From contig NZ_REFU01000001.1 in NCBI RefSeq assembly GCF_003688915.1, positions 3,534,001 to 3,598,000 on the forward strand: DNA of 64,000 nucleotides. The letters are read 5' to 3'. A program made the position numbers and the translations under genes. This stretch comes from Rhodococcus sp. SBT000017. GTDB lineage: Bacteria; Actinomycetota; Actinomycetes; Mycobacteriales; Mycobacteriaceae. Below, piece by piece: positions 27,714-36,503 of this stretch. The notes under the pieces were generated by a model. That model had not been told where the DNA came from and ran no database searches. It saw only the letters and a list, made by a program, of their open reading frames with translations. The stretch's first letter is position 1, and the number at the start of each line of letters is the position of its first letter.

Positions 27714-28694
27714 ATGAAGGCGAAGGCACTACGCACGTTCGACCCGGCCGGGGTCGTCTTCGGCGTCGTCGTCCCCCTTGTCGTAGCCGCACTCGGACTC
27801 GTCCTGGCGTACCTGTGGCAAGGCCGTCTGCCGGAGCAGGTCGCCACGCACTTCAGCGGCACCGAACCGGACGACTTCTCCAACCCGCTCTCCAACGCCT
27901 GGACCCTCGCGATCGTGATCGTGCTGGTGGGCGGCGGGTGCAGCGCCGTCGCATCATTGGCCCGGGTGCTGCTGATCATGCGTCGCACGATGTTGATCAT
28001 CGGGCTGACCGTCGTCGGGACGATCGGTGTTCTGCAGATCGCCACCCTGGTTCGCGAACTGGACATGGCGACCGAGCAAAGCGTCACCGTCCCTGGTTGG
28101 GCCATGGCGGTGGGGACCGTCGTCGGCTTCGCGGCCGGGTTGTTCGGCGCATCGAGGCTGCGCGATCACCGCGAACGCGTTCTCGCCACGTCGCCGCCGC
28201 ACTCCGATCTGCCACGGTGCAGTCCCGAATTGCCCCTGGTGGTCCACGTCGGTGCCAGTCGCATCGCCGGCATCACCGTCGTGGCAGTGTCCCTGGCCGG
28301 GGCCGCTCTGACGTGCTACCTGTCCAGCTCACTGTGGCCGATCTTCCTGTTCGCCCCCCTGACGATTCTGATTCTGTCGCTGCTGCGCTTCACCGTGCAC
28401 ATCGACAGCGACGGTCTGTTCGTCTCGAGCCTCGGCATGGCGGCCTTCGACTACGACATCGACGAGATCACCGGCGCATCGGTCAGAGCGGTCGACCCCT
28501 CGAAGGAGTTCGGCGGTTGGGGCCTGCGGGCCAAGGGACGCGGCAATTACGCCGTCGCCACCGACGCCGGTCCCGCGGCCTTCGTCACGTTCGCCAACGG
28601 GGACAGGCTCACCATCGGTTCCGCCAAGGCCGACACAATTGCTGGCACCCTGAACACCTTGACCGCCCGCACTCGCAGCGCCACGGTGGATTGA
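27714..28694 (+). CDS. DUF1648 domain membrane protein
   Basis: The product is 326 residues. The first helix and loop give the DUF1648 signature (LAYLWQGRLPEQVATHFSGTEPDDF), followed by helices near 65-85, 90-110, 125-145, 185-205 and 208-225, then a cytosolic C-terminal beta-rich domain (HIDSDGLFVSSLG...GNYAVATDAGPAAFVTFANGDRLTIGS) resembling PH-like DUFs. It starts four bases after the SdpI-family gene and is followed nine bases later by a symporter, so it is within an operon. It may form a functional pair with its upstream neighbour. No enzymatic motif is visible. Confidence 0.75.
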   Translation: MKAKALRTFDPAGVVFGVVVPLVVAALGLVLAYLWQGRLPEQVATHFSGTEPDDFSNPLSNAWTLAIVIVLVGGGCSAVASLARVLLIMRRTMLIIGLTVVGTIGVLQIATLVRELDMATEQSVTVPGWAMAVGTVVGFAAGLFGASRLRDHRERVLATSPPHSDLPRCSPELPLVVHVGASRIAGITVVAVSLAGAALTCYLSSSLWPIFLFAPLTILILSLLRFTVHIDSDGLFVSSLGMAAFDYDIDEITGASVRAVDPSKEFGGWGLRAKGRGNYAVATDAGPAAFVTFANGDRLTIGSAKADTIAGTLNTLTARTRSATVD

Positions 28695-28703
28695 GTTGGC
28701 CGA

Positions 28704-29705
28704 GTGAAGTTGTTCCGGGATACCGTGCTGGATCCCTTCCTGCTGGGCATCTTCGCGGTCGCCGCGCTGGCGAGCCTCTTCCCGGCCACCGGTACAGCGG
28801 AGGACGTACTGGGCTGGCTCACGCGCATCGCCATCGCACTGCTGTTCCTCATCTACGGCGCGCGCCTCTCGCCGCGCGACGCCTGGAACGGCATCAAGCA
28901 CTGGCGGCTGCACTCGGTGATTCTGGCGTGCACATATCTGCTGTTCCCGGCGCTCGGGCTTGCCCTGCGGATCCTCGTCCCCGGGGTGATCAGTGACGAC
29001 CTCTACACCGGAATACTGTTCCTCTGCCTGGTCCCCTCGACCGTGCAGTCCTCGATCGCCTTCACCTCCATCGCCCGCGGCAACGTCGCCGGTGCCGTGG
29101 TGAGTGCCTCGTTCTCCAATATCATCGGCGTGTTCGTCACCCCACTGCTCGTGATCGCCCTGATGACCACCACCGGTTCGGTGACCATCGACCCCAGCTC
29201 GATCCTCGACATCGTGGTCCAACTGTTGCTCCCGTTCGCCGTCGGTCAGCTGATCCGGCCCTGGGTGACAGGCTGGCTCACCCGACACAGCGCGCCGACG
29301 AAGCTCGTCGACCGGGGTTCGATCCTGCTGGTCGTCTTCGCCGCCTTCAGCGAATCGATGAACCAGAACGTGTGGTCGTCGGTGGCGGTGTGGCGCATCG
29401 GCGTCGTCGTCGCAGTGAGCGCTGCGCTGCTCGCCCTGGTGCTGACGATCACCTGGTACGGAGGCAAATGGCTGGGCTTCGCCTTCGAGGATCGGGTGGT
29501 GCTGCTGTTCTGCGGCTCCAAGAAGAGCCTGGCCAGCGGGCTGCCGATGGCAGCGGTGCTGTTCGTCGGCCAACCCGTCGGACTGATCGTGCTGCCGCTG
29601 TTGATCTTCCACCAGATTCAGCTGATGGTGTGCACCGTGATCGCTCAGCATTTCGCGCGACGACCGGAATCGGAACAGAGCCCGGTGGGCAGCGTCGCGG
29701 ACTAG
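28704..29705 (+). CDS. Bile acid:sodium symporter (BASS) family transporter
   Basis: The product is 333 residues from a GTG. About ten transmembrane helices in the BASS arrangement include the conserved crossover regions CLVPSTVQSSIAFTSIARGN and CGSKKSLASGLPMAAVLFVG. Members of this YfeH/P7-like branch are inner-membrane sodium-coupled carriers for organic anions; the true substrate is usually unknown and bile acids are unlikely in a soil actinomycete. It is the third gene of the SdpI-DUF1648 group and lies 36 bases before gadB, which has its own ribosome site. Confidence 0.85.
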   Translation: MKLFRDTVLDPFLLGIFAVAALASLFPATGTAEDVLGWLTRIAIALLFLIYGARLSPRDAWNGIKHWRLHSVILACTYLLFPALGLALRILVPGVISDDLYTGILFLCLVPSTVQSSIAFTSIARGNVAGAVVSASFSNIIGVFVTPLLVIALMTTTGSVTIDPSSILDIVVQLLLPFAVGQLIRPWVTGWLTRHSAPTKLVDRGSILLVVFAAFSESMNQNVWSSVAVWRIGVVVAVSAALLALVLTITWYGGKWLGFAFEDRVVLLFCGSKKSLASGLPMAAVLFVGQPVGLIVLPLLIFHQIQLMVCTVIAQHFARRPESEQSPVGSVAD

Positions 29706-29741
29706 ATTGGGTGTCACTCGAGCCGATCACGGGAGAAGACG

Positions 29742-31103
29742 ATGACCAGGAAAATCCACGCCGACGGTATCGTCTCTGCGGCCTACACCGGCCGGTTCGC
29801 CACCAATCCCGTACCCGCACTGAGACTTCCCGAGGAGCAGCTCGATCCCGACGCCGCCTACCGCTACATCCACGACGAACTGATGCTCGACGGCAGCTCG
29901 CGCCTGAATCTGGCGACGTTCGTCACCACGTGGATGGATCCACAGGCCGAGAAGCTCATGGCGGAGACGTTCGACAAGAACATGATCGACAAGGACGAGT
30001 ATCCGTCCACCGCCGCCATCGAGGAACGCTGCGTCAACATCGTCGCCGATCTGTTCCACGCGCCCGGACTCGACCGGGAGGACCCGTCGTCGGCCACGGG
30101 CGTGTCGACCATAGGATCCAGTGAAGCCGTCATGCTGGCCGGATTGGCACTCAAATGGCGCTGGCGGGCCAGGGGAACGGGTACCGGCACTCCGAACCTG
30201 GTGCTGGGCAGCAACGTTCAGGTGGTGTGGGAGAAGTTCTGCCGCTACTTCGACGTGGAGCCCAAGTACCTGCCCGTCGAACGCGGCCGCTACGTCATCA
30301 CCCCGGAACAGGTTCGGGATGCAGTGGACGAGAACACCATCGGCGTCGTAGCGATCCTCGGCACCACGTTCACCGGAGAACTCGAACCGGTGCAGGAGAT
30401 CTGCGCCGTGCTGGACGAGATCGCCGGTGGTGGCGGGCCCGACGTACCGGTACATGTCGACGCGGCCAGTGGCGGATTCGTCGTACCGTTCCTGTACCCG
30501 GAACTCGAATGGGACTTCCGGCTGCCTCGCGTCAAGTCCATCAACGCCAGCGGCCACAAGTACGGATTGACCTATCCGGGAATAGGATTCGCCGTCTGGC
30601 GAACCAAGGAAGACCTGCCCGAGGACCTCGTGTTCCGCGTCAACTACCTCGGTGGAGACATGCCCACCTTCACGTTGAACTTCTCCAGGCCGGGTAATCA
30701 GGTGATCGGGCAGTACTACAACTTCCTGCGCCTCGGCAGATCCGGCTACACCGAGATCATGAAAGCACTGCGCGACACCGCCGTTCGCGTCAGTCGGCAC
30801 CTCGACAAACATCCCGACATCGAGGTGATCACCGACGGAGCGGCCATCCCGGTGCTGTCGTTCATGCTGAAAGGGGACTGCGGATTCACGGTGTTCGACG
30901 TTTCCCACGAACTACGTGCCCGCGGATGGCAGGTACCGGCATACACGATGCCCGACAACGCAACCGACGTCGCCGTACTCAGAATCGTCGTCCGAGAGGG
31001 CTTCAGCGCGGATCTTGGTCGCATGCTGTGCATCGCCATCGACGAGGTGATCGACGGACTGAAATCAGGCGGACACTCGACCGCACAGGCTTTCGCTCAC
31101 TAG
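29742..31103 (+). CDS. gadB: Glutamate decarboxylase
   Basis: The product is 453 residues, the usual GAD length. It is a PLP-dependent type II decarboxylase: SSRLNLATFVTTWMDPQA near the N-terminus, TIGSSEAVMLAGLALKWRW around the cofactor phosphate site, HVDAASGGFVVPF, and the Schiff-base Lys273 in INASGHKYG. It converts glutamate to 4-aminobutyrate and CO2 in the cytosol, consuming a proton, and serves acid tolerance or GABA metabolism. A clear GGGAGAAG ribosome site precedes the ATG. No gadC antiporter is adjacent unless the upstream BASS carrier plays a related role, which is speculation. A long hairpin follows the stop. Confidence 0.95.
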   Translation: MTRKIHADGIVSAAYTGRFATNPVPALRLPEEQLDPDAAYRYIHDELMLDGSSRLNLATFVTTWMDPQAEKLMAETFDKNMIDKDEYPSTAAIEERCVNIVADLFHAPGLDREDPSSATGVSTIGSSEAVMLAGLALKWRWRARGTGTGTPNLVLGSNVQVVWEKFCRYFDVEPKYLPVERGRYVITPEQVRDAVDENTIGVVAILGTTFTGELEPVQEICAVLDEIAGGGGPDVPVHVDAASGGFVVPFLYPELEWDFRLPRVKSINASGHKYGLTYPGIGFAVWRTKEDLPEDLVFRVNYLGGDMPTFTLNFSRPGNQVIGQYYNFLRLGRSGYTEIMKALRDTAVRVSRHLDKHPDIEVITDGAAIPVLSFMLKGDCGFTVFDVSHELRARGWQVPAYTMPDNATDVAVLRIVVREGFSADLGRMLCIAIDEVIDGLKSGGHSTAQAFAH

Positions 31104-31167
31104 TGCCTGCGGCAGTGGTGCGGTTGAGTGCCCTGGGTGGCACTTAACCACGCCACTGCGAAGCACT
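31102..31167. terminator. Bidirectional hairpin spanning the stops of gadB and the AlgH-family gene
   Basis: The arms AGTGC...GGTTGAGTGCC and GGCACTTAACC...GCACT form an almost 30-bp imperfect stem around a 6-base loop. The left arm begins inside the gadB stop codon and the right arm ends at the first base of the opposing stop, so one element ends both convergent genes. Confidence 0.7.
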
Positions 31168-31784
31168 CAGTTCCGCTCGACGTCGATCGGGTGGGATGCG
31201 AGCAACGCCAACGGCATCGGCTGACGACGCAACACATGGGCCCACAGGTCTATCCGCGGTGGACCGATCACGTCGGATGGCAAGGCAGACATCACCATCC
31301 AGTCGTCCCGGTCGAGTTCGCCTTCCAGCTGGCCGAATGTCCAGCCCGAATATCCGGCGAAGATGCGCACACCCTCGACGAGTGGGGTGATATCGGCAGG
31401 ATCGGAATCGAGATCGACCATCACCACTCGGCCGTCGACGCGTCGCAGACCGGGAACTCCGTCGATCGACACGCCGGTCCGCAGCGTCGCCAGGCACAGG
31501 GCCGAATCGCGTTTGACCGGGCCACCGACGTACAGCGCCTGCGGCTTGGCTGCCAGCTCGGACCAGTTGGGCAGCACGTTCTGCACCGCGGTCTCGCTGG
31601 GACGGTTGATCACGACACCGAGACTGCCCGCGTCGTTGTGTTCGATGATGTAGATGACGGTGCGCCGAAACGTGGGCTCCACGAGTTCGATGGACGACAC
31701 CAACAGACTGCCGGGACGAACATCGCGCAAGGCCGATGCCGTCTGGTCCTCGGGTTCCTCCGCATGCGCTGCCACGCTAGTCAT
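31167..31784 (-). CDS. YqgE/AlgH family protein (UPF0301)
   Basis: The product is 205 residues from the ATG at 31784; an ATG five codons earlier is possible. The family pattern is clear: VRPGSLLVSSIELVEPTFRRTVIYIIEHNDAGSLGVVINRPSE at the N-terminus, LYVGGPVKRDSALCL in the middle and FAGYSGWTFGQLEGELDRDDW later. The family is cytosolic and of uncertain biochemical role; AlgH in Pseudomonas influences alginate expression. It is an orphan gene here, convergent with gadB and upstream of a TetR-family gene on the same strand. Confidence 0.88.
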   Translation of the reverse strand: MTSVAAHAEEPEDQTASALRDVRPGSLLVSSIELVEPTFRRTVIYIIEHNDAGSLGVVINRPSETAVQNVLPNWSELAAKPQALYVGGPVKRDSALCLATLRTGVSIDGVPGLRRVDGRVVMVDLDSDPADITPLVEGVRIFAGYSGWTFGQLEGELDRDDWMVMSALPSDVIGPPRIDLWAHVLRRQPMPLALLASHPIDVERN

Positions 31785-31838
31785 TGTGGCACCGCGCACC
31801 CGCGGATGTGGCGCAAGCGATGCGGCCAGTCCCTCCTC

Positions 31839-32528
31839 CTATTCGAGCCCCGCGATCTTCGTCAACAATCCCAACTGGTACTCGAACAAGTCGTCCCTGC
31901 TGGCGAACGTCGTAGCCCCGTACTGATCGAACACATCGAAGCTGATGGCCCCGAACAGTGACGCCCACACCATCACTCCCAGTGCGATCAGCCCGTCGGG
32001 CAGGTCCATCCCCATCTCCGCGCGGATGTCCTCGAAGCTTCCGTGCAGTGACGCCAACTCGGGCGGGTCGGCCTCGACGTCCGGTCGACGTGTCTGCCAC
32101 CCCGAGTGGAGGACGGCCACCAACGTGGTGGTCACCCGGGTGCCCGGACCGGTGGTCTGCTCCGCGGGGGCGTGATAACCGGGCACCGGACTACCGAACA
32201 GCAACGCGTAGCGCGCCGGCTCCCGCAATCCCCACTGCCGCACCGACCGGCCGAGCGCCAGGAACTTCTCCCTGGGTCCGTCGGCCGCGTCCACCGCTGC
32301 GTCGACGGCATCCCCCAGCTCGGTGTATCCGTCGACGACCAGCAGTGTCAGCAGTTCGTCGCGGCTGGCGACGTAGCGGTACACGGCAGAGGACACGACC
32401 CCGAGGTCTCGCGCGACAGCGCGCAACGACAGGGCGGCCGCGCCTTCGGCGGCCAGGTGTTCGCGTCCGATGCGCGTGATGTCGGCCAGGGTCTGCGCGC
32501 GGGCTCGAGTGCGGGGAGTGCTCGCCAT
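31839..32528 (-). CDS. TetR family regulator (WHG-domain type)
   Basis: The product is 229 residues from the ATG at 32528. The N-terminal HTH is LSLRAVARDLGVVSSAVYRYVASRDELLTLLV; the C-terminal ligand domain contains the ARYALLFGSPVPGY block typical of the WHG-type TetR C-terminal domain. It is divergent from an NAD-dependent epimerase/reductase. The 118-base gap between them holds two matching 15-bp palindromes, its probable operators, so it most likely represses both genes. Longer upstream starts would run through those operators and are rejected. TACTGT seven bases before the ATG suggests a leaderless message. Confidence 0.88.
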   Translation of the reverse strand: MASTPRTRARAQTLADITRIGREHLAAEGAAALSLRAVARDLGVVSSAVYRYVASRDELLTLLVVDGYTELGDAVDAAVDAADGPREKFLALGRSVRQWGLREPARYALLFGSPVPGYHAPAEQTTGPGTRVTTTLVAVLHSGWQTRRPDVEADPPELASLHGSFEDIRAEMGMDLPDGLIALGVMVWASLFGAISFDVFDQYGATTFASRDDLFEYQLGLLTKIAGLE

Positions 32529-32535
32529 GGCCCTC

Positions 32536-32541
32536 ACAGTA
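32536..32541 (-). promoter_or_regulatory. Putative -10 (TACTGT) of the tetR gene, leaderless
   Basis: On the minus strand TACTGT is seven bases before the ATG at 32528. It is 17 bases from the nearer operator, which would cover the promoter region. Confidence 0.4.
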
Positions 32542-32557
32542 ACTGCCGCTCTTTCGA

Positions 32558-32572
32558 GAGAGCATTGCTCTT
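32558..32572. promoter_or_regulatory. TetR operator 1 (GAGAGCATTGCTCTT)
   Basis: Near-perfect palindrome with centre at 32565. It shares the GAGAGCAnTGCTCT core with operator 2; the centres are 52 bp apart, about five helical turns. Confidence 0.7.
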
Positions 32573-32609
32573 GCTTTATCGCCACCACGGGTGCATACTC
32601 GATACAACA

Positions 32610-32624
32610 GAGAGCACTGCTCTC
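32610..32624. promoter_or_regulatory. TetR operator 2 (GAGAGCACTGCTCTC)
   Basis: Perfect 15-bp palindrome with centre at 32617, just upstream of the epimerase gene. A TTGCTT/CATACT pair with a 17-bp spacer (32571-32599) lies between the two operators and could be the regulated promoter. Confidence 0.75.
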
Positions 32625-32646
32625 CCTTTCCTCGAATGGAGCCACC

Positions 32647-33576
32647 ATGACCGAACTTCACGTCGTCACCGGGGCCGGACCCGTCGGCTGGACGGTTGCC
32701 GAACAGCTTGCTGCGCAGGGTCGTTCGGTGCGCGTCCTCACGCGCTCCGGCAGCGGGCCCGAGCACCCGATGATCGAACGCCGCGCCGTCGACATCGAAT
32801 CCGACGATCTTCGACCCCACCTCGACGGTGCCACCGCCGTCTACCACTGCACCCACGTCGCCTACGAGAACTCGGTGTGGCGGAGCAAGCTCGTCGCCAT
32901 GGAGAACCGCGTGCTCGACGCGGCCGCGGGCACCGTTGTCGCGTTCCCAGAAAGTCTGTACGCCTACGGGCGGGTCGACGGTCCGATCCGCGAGGACTCA
33001 CCCCGAGACGCGACGTTCCGGAAATTGGGGGTACGCACCGAACTCCTCGCTGCGCGTGATGCGCACGCGACACCCACCGTCAGCGTCGCTGCCTCGGATT
33101 TCTACGGATCGCGCGTGCTGACCTCCCACATGGGTGAGCGGGTGATTGCGCCCATCCTTGCCGGCAAGCCGATCCGCGTCATCGCCTCCGCCGATCTACC
33201 CCACTCGTTCACCTACGTCCCGGATCTGGCAGCCGCGATGATCACGGCAGCGGCGTCACCGTCGCTGTGGAACACCGTCCTGCATGCACCCACCGCTCCT
33301 GCCGTCTCGCAGCGGGCGATGATCGAGATGTTCTCGGCTGCAGCTGGAGTCACCACACCGAAGGTCGGCGTCATTCCGACCTGGGCAATGCGAGTGCTGA
33401 GTACGGTGCCCGGTCCGATGAAGGAACTCGGCGACACGCTGTACCAGTTCCGCTACCCCTACGTCCTCGACTCGAGCCGCAGCGAGGCGATCCTCGGGCA
33501 GCAGCCCACCTCACTCGTCGACGGCACGGCCGCCACGATGGCGTGGTGGGCCGCGACTCCCGCCGTCCCGGTGTGA
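32647..33576 (+). CDS. NAD-dependent epimerase/reductase (extended SDR)
   Basis: The product is 309 residues; the ATG at 32647 has GGAG upstream. The Rossmann start is a variant, VVTGAGPVGWTVAEQL, in place of TGATGFIG, and the protein continues with AVDIESDDLRPHLDGATAVYHCTH as in NmrA/epimerase-type extended SDRs. The usual YxxxK active-site pair is not obvious (FPESLYAYGRVDG sits at the Tyr region), so it may be an atypical reductase or NAD(P)-binding sensor. It is controlled by the divergent TetR protein through two operators. Substrate is unknown. Confidence 0.78.
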   Translation: MTELHVVTGAGPVGWTVAEQLAAQGRSVRVLTRSGSGPEHPMIERRAVDIESDDLRPHLDGATAVYHCTHVAYENSVWRSKLVAMENRVLDAAAGTVVAFPESLYAYGRVDGPIREDSPRDATFRKLGVRTELLAARDAHATPTVSVAASDFYGSRVLTSHMGERVIAPILAGKPIRVIASADLPHSFTYVPDLAAAMITAAASPSLWNTVLHAPTAPAVSQRAMIEMFSAAAGVTTPKVGVIPTWAMRVLSTVPGPMKELGDTLYQFRYPYVLDSSRSEAILGQQPTSLVDGTAATMAWWAATPAVPV

Positions 33577-33587
33577 CGGGCGGGGGC

Positions 33588-33593
33588 TAAAGT
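33588..33593 (+). promoter_or_regulatory. Putative -10 (TAAAGT) for a leaderless MFS mRNA
   Basis: TAAAGT lies seven bases before the GTG at 33601; no ribosome site is visible. Confidence 0.45.
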
Positions 33594-33600
33594 CCCGTCG

Positions 33601-34890
33601 GTGAGCGACGCTTCCTTCCGTACCCGACTGCGCGAATCCCCGGGGGTCGGCAAGCTGACGACCATTCGGTTCGCCGGTCAGTTCGGCGATGGGTTGTTCC
33701 AGGCCGCGCTCAGCGGTGCCATCCTGTTCAACCCGGAGCGCGCGACGAATCCGGCCGAGATCGCAGCCGGATTCGCGGTGCTGCTCGTCCCGTACTCGCT
33801 GGTGGGTCCGTTCGCCGGAGCCCTACTCGACCGCTGGGATCGCCGCTCGGTCCTGCTGTGGGCCAACATCGTTCGCATCGTGCTGATCGTCACCACTGCG
33901 TTGCTGCTGTGCGCCGGGGTGGACGCCACACCGTTGTTGCTGTTGGCCTTGGCCACCGTGGGGCTCAGTCGTTTCGTGCTCGCGGGGGCGTCCGCGTCGC
34001 TGCCCCACGTGGTTCGTCAATCGTGGCTGGTGCCGATGAACTCGGTGCTGGCCACCGTCGGATCCGGTTTCGCGGCGGCAGGTGCTGGCCTCGCCGTCGC
34101 GGTGATCGGCGTCGTCGGCGCAGGCGATCTCGGCTCGGGTATCGCCGTGGGTCTCGCGGCCACCGGATCGGTCGTCGGGGCGCTCGCTGCGGCGCGGTTC
34201 CGCCCGCGATCTCTCGGACCGGGCACCTCGAGCCGCACCGACAGTCCACTGAAAGACGTTGCTGCAGGCCTGAAATCGGGTGCCCAGGCCGTCTGGCGCT
34301 CCGCCGGTGTCACGACCGCGATGCTCGGCATCGGTGCACACCGCATCGTGTTCGGCATCAACACCCTGATCATGGTGTTGATTCTTCGCGGGAGCGGAGC
34401 CGACAGCACCCTGCCGGGCGGCCTCGCCGGCTTCGGTATCGCTGTCGGTGCCACAGCGGTCGGCATGTTCCTCGCCGCTCTGATCACGCCCTTCGCCGTT
34501 CCCAGGTTCGGTCGCACCCGCACGATCGCCGCCGCTCTCGTGCTCGCCATCGTGGCGCAGCTCGGTGCCGTCTCGGGCCTGACGCAGAACAGCTTGCTGA
34601 TCGGAGCCTTCCTTCTGGGCGTCGCCGGGCAGACCGTCAAACTCAGTGGTGACGCTGCCATGCAGATCGAGATCGACGACGCCCATCGTGGACGCGTCTT
34701 CGCATTGCAGGACACCGTGTTCAACGTCGCATTCGTCGCCGCCCTCGCCGCTGCTGCCTTCGCTGTCGGCCCGGACAAGACCGATCTGAGCCAGGACCCC
34801 ACCGCGCACATCCTGGTCTTCGTCGGGGCAGGTATCTACGCCCTCGGCTTGGCCGCAGCGGTGGTGAACACCAGGCGCACACGCCGCTGA
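33601..34890 (+). CDS. Major facilitator superfamily transporter
   Basis: The product is 429 residues from the GTG at 33601, with about twelve hydrophobic helices. Loop 2-3 carries the MFS motif variant GALLDRWDRRSVLLWANIVR, and the central cytosolic loop is rich in Arg and Ser. It looks like an efflux-type MFS permease of the inner membrane. Substrate is not predictable. It is 24 bases after the epimerase but has its own putative leaderless promoter. Confidence 0.88.
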   Translation: MSDASFRTRLRESPGVGKLTTIRFAGQFGDGLFQAALSGAILFNPERATNPAEIAAGFAVLLVPYSLVGPFAGALLDRWDRRSVLLWANIVRIVLIVTTALLLCAGVDATPLLLLALATVGLSRFVLAGASASLPHVVRQSWLVPMNSVLATVGSGFAAAGAGLAVAVIGVVGAGDLGSGIAVGLAATGSVVGALAAARFRPRSLGPGTSSRTDSPLKDVAAGLKSGAQAVWRSAGVTTAMLGIGAHRIVFGINTLIMVLILRGSGADSTLPGGLAGFGIAVGATAVGMFLAALITPFAVPRFGRTRTIAAALVLAIVAQLGAVSGLTQNSLLIGAFLLGVAGQTVKLSGDAAMQIEIDDAHRGRVFALQDTVFNVAFVAALAAAAFAVGPDKTDLSQDPTAHILVFVGAGIYALGLAAAVVNTRRTRR

Positions 34891-34949
34891 CGTGGTGTAT
34901 CTTTCCGTATCGGACCGATGGGTTTCGTCGGAGAACACGGGGGCACCGC

Positions 34950-36452
34950 ATGCACGGCCGCACGACGTCGCTCGGCTGCATACTCGCGGTTGCCGCAGGT
35001 ACGGCCGTCCTCGCTGCGCCCCCGGCATTCGCAGCGCCGCCGCCGCCGGTGAACTCCTGCGGCGAAACAGGATTCGACCCCAAGGACTACCCACCCGAGC
35101 CCATCGGGCCGGGCAATCCGCCGCAGCTGCCACCGTTGCCGGATCGTGTGGTGATCCCCGTGCCGTATCCGGCGATCGAACTCGTGCCGGTGCCCGATCC
35201 CGCCCCGAACAACACCCGCGTGCAGGCCGAACCGCTCACCGACCCGTGTGCGGACCCGTGCCCCGATCTCACCGACGACACCGATTCACCGACACCGGCA
35301 ACAGGCTCAGCAGACCATCTGCCGTTCCCTCGCATCGAGATCGACCCGCAGCCCGAGACCATCCCCATCCCGATCCCCGGCCCCGGCGGTACACCGGGAA
35401 CCCCGCCGCCCGCTCCCGCCGTCACCGCAGCAGAGCCCGGGCCTACGACGATGCCGCCCGGGGCACCGGCCGTCGGAAACGTCGAGGTCGTCTCGCAGAT
35501 GACCGGACCGGGATCGGAGAACCGCACCGACAAGCGCTGGCAGGTCGACGGCACCGACCTCGGCATCATGTGGGAGAGCAAGCCCGGCGAGGTTGCGGTG
35601 GCGTTCGGCGATTCGTTCGGCAAGGGTTGGGAATTCGGCGTCGTCGGCGGCGACGACTGGCGTTCGAACGCACTGGGACACAGCACCGACACCGACCTGT
35701 CCGACGGCATGACCCTGGACTCGATGGTGCAGGATTCGCGTTGTCACGCAGCCGAATTGCTGCCCTCGCGCAAGATCAAGAACTGGGAGACCACGGTCAT
35801 CCCCACGTCCGGTTTCGCCATCGACGACCGGCAGTACATGTCGTACATGTCCATTCGGCGCTGGAGCACGATCCCCGGCATGTGGTGGACCAACTACGGC
35901 GGCATAGCCTACTCGGACGACAACGGTTCCACCTGGGTCAAGGACGAGCATGCCAAGTGGGACAACGTCTTCGGCTTCTCCAAGTTCCAGGTCTCGACGA
36001 TGGTGCCGGCGGGGGAGTACGTCTACATGTTCGGCACCGTCAACGGTCGCGCCGGACAGGTGGGGCTCGCGCGCGTCCCGAAAGCGGACGTGCTGAACAA
36101 GACTGCTTACCAGTACTGGGTGAACGGCACCTGGGCTCCCGTCGGATCGAACGAGGCCACCCCCATCGCCGACGGTATGGCCGGGGAACTGTCGGTCCAT
36201 CACGACGAGGCCCGTGGCCTCTGGCGGATGACGTATCTCGATCCGCTGCGTGGCGAAATCGTTCTGCGCGAGTCTACTTCGCCGCAGGGGCAGTGGACCG
36301 CGCCGACCACTCTGATCGACACCGCCGAGTACCCGAAGACCTATGGCGGCTTCATTCACCCGTGGTCGACGGCGAACGAGCTGTACTTCACCGTCTCGGA
36401 GTGGGACAGCTACAACGTGTATCTGGTCAAGGCCGAGCTTCGCTCGTCGTGA
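34950..36452 (+). CDS. Secreted DUF4185 domain protein with proline-rich N-terminal region
   Basis: The product is 500 residues: a signal peptide of 28 residues (cleavage after PAFAAPP), then about 140 residues very rich in Pro, Asp and Thr, probably a wall-spanning linker, then a DUF4185 beta-propeller-like domain (GTDLGIMWESKPGEVAVAFGDSFG, SYMSIRRWSTIPGMWWTNYGGIAYSDDNGSTW and later propeller blades). DUF4185 proteins are extracellular and related to sialidase/arabinofuranosidase-like folds; arabinan-active members are known in related actinobacteria, so a cell-wall glycan role is plausible. It starts 59 bases after the MFS gene. No anchoring motif is seen at the C-terminus. Confidence 0.82.
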   Translation: MHGRTTSLGCILAVAAGTAVLAAPPAFAAPPPPVNSCGETGFDPKDYPPEPIGPGNPPQLPPLPDRVVIPVPYPAIELVPVPDPAPNNTRVQAEPLTDPCADPCPDLTDDTDSPTPATGSADHLPFPRIEIDPQPETIPIPIPGPGGTPGTPPPAPAVTAAEPGPTTMPPGAPAVGNVEVVSQMTGPGSENRTDKRWQVDGTDLGIMWESKPGEVAVAFGDSFGKGWEFGVVGGDDWRSNALGHSTDTDLSDGMTLDSMVQDSRCHAAELLPSRKIKNWETTVIPTSGFAIDDRQYMSYMSIRRWSTIPGMWWTNYGGIAYSDDNGSTWVKDEHAKWDNVFGFSKFQVSTMVPAGEYVYMFGTVNGRAGQVGLARVPKADVLNKTAYQYWVNGTWAPVGSNEATPIADGMAGELSVHHDEARGLWRMTYLDPLRGEIVLRESTSPQGQWTAPTTLIDTAEYPKTYGGFIHPWSTANELYFTVSEWDSYNVYLVKAELRSS

Positions 36453-36496
36453 GCGGAAACTCGTAGTGGGTCACGAACTTCCGCGCACGTGCGCGG
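36451..36496. repeat. Dispersed hairpin repeat copy 2 followed by a 16-bp palindrome
   Basis: GCGGAAACTCGT (36453-36464) pairs imperfectly with ACGAACTTCCGC (36473-36484). This is the same GAGCGGAA...TCGTAGTGGG core as at 10520. It overlaps the perfect palindrome CCGCGCACGTGCGCGG at 36481-36496. It lies between convergent genes and probably terminates both. Confidence 0.55.
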
Positions 36497-36503
36497 GACG
36501 CGC

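Noticed and set aside
28329..29717. 462-codon frame opposite the symporter
   Set aside because: Translation is a Gln/Arg/Glu/Gly-rich shadow; the sense strand encodes clear membrane helices.
33823..35133. 436-codon antisense frame across the MFS gene and the start of the DUF4185 gene
   Set aside because: Crosses two well-supported genes and has shadow-like composition.
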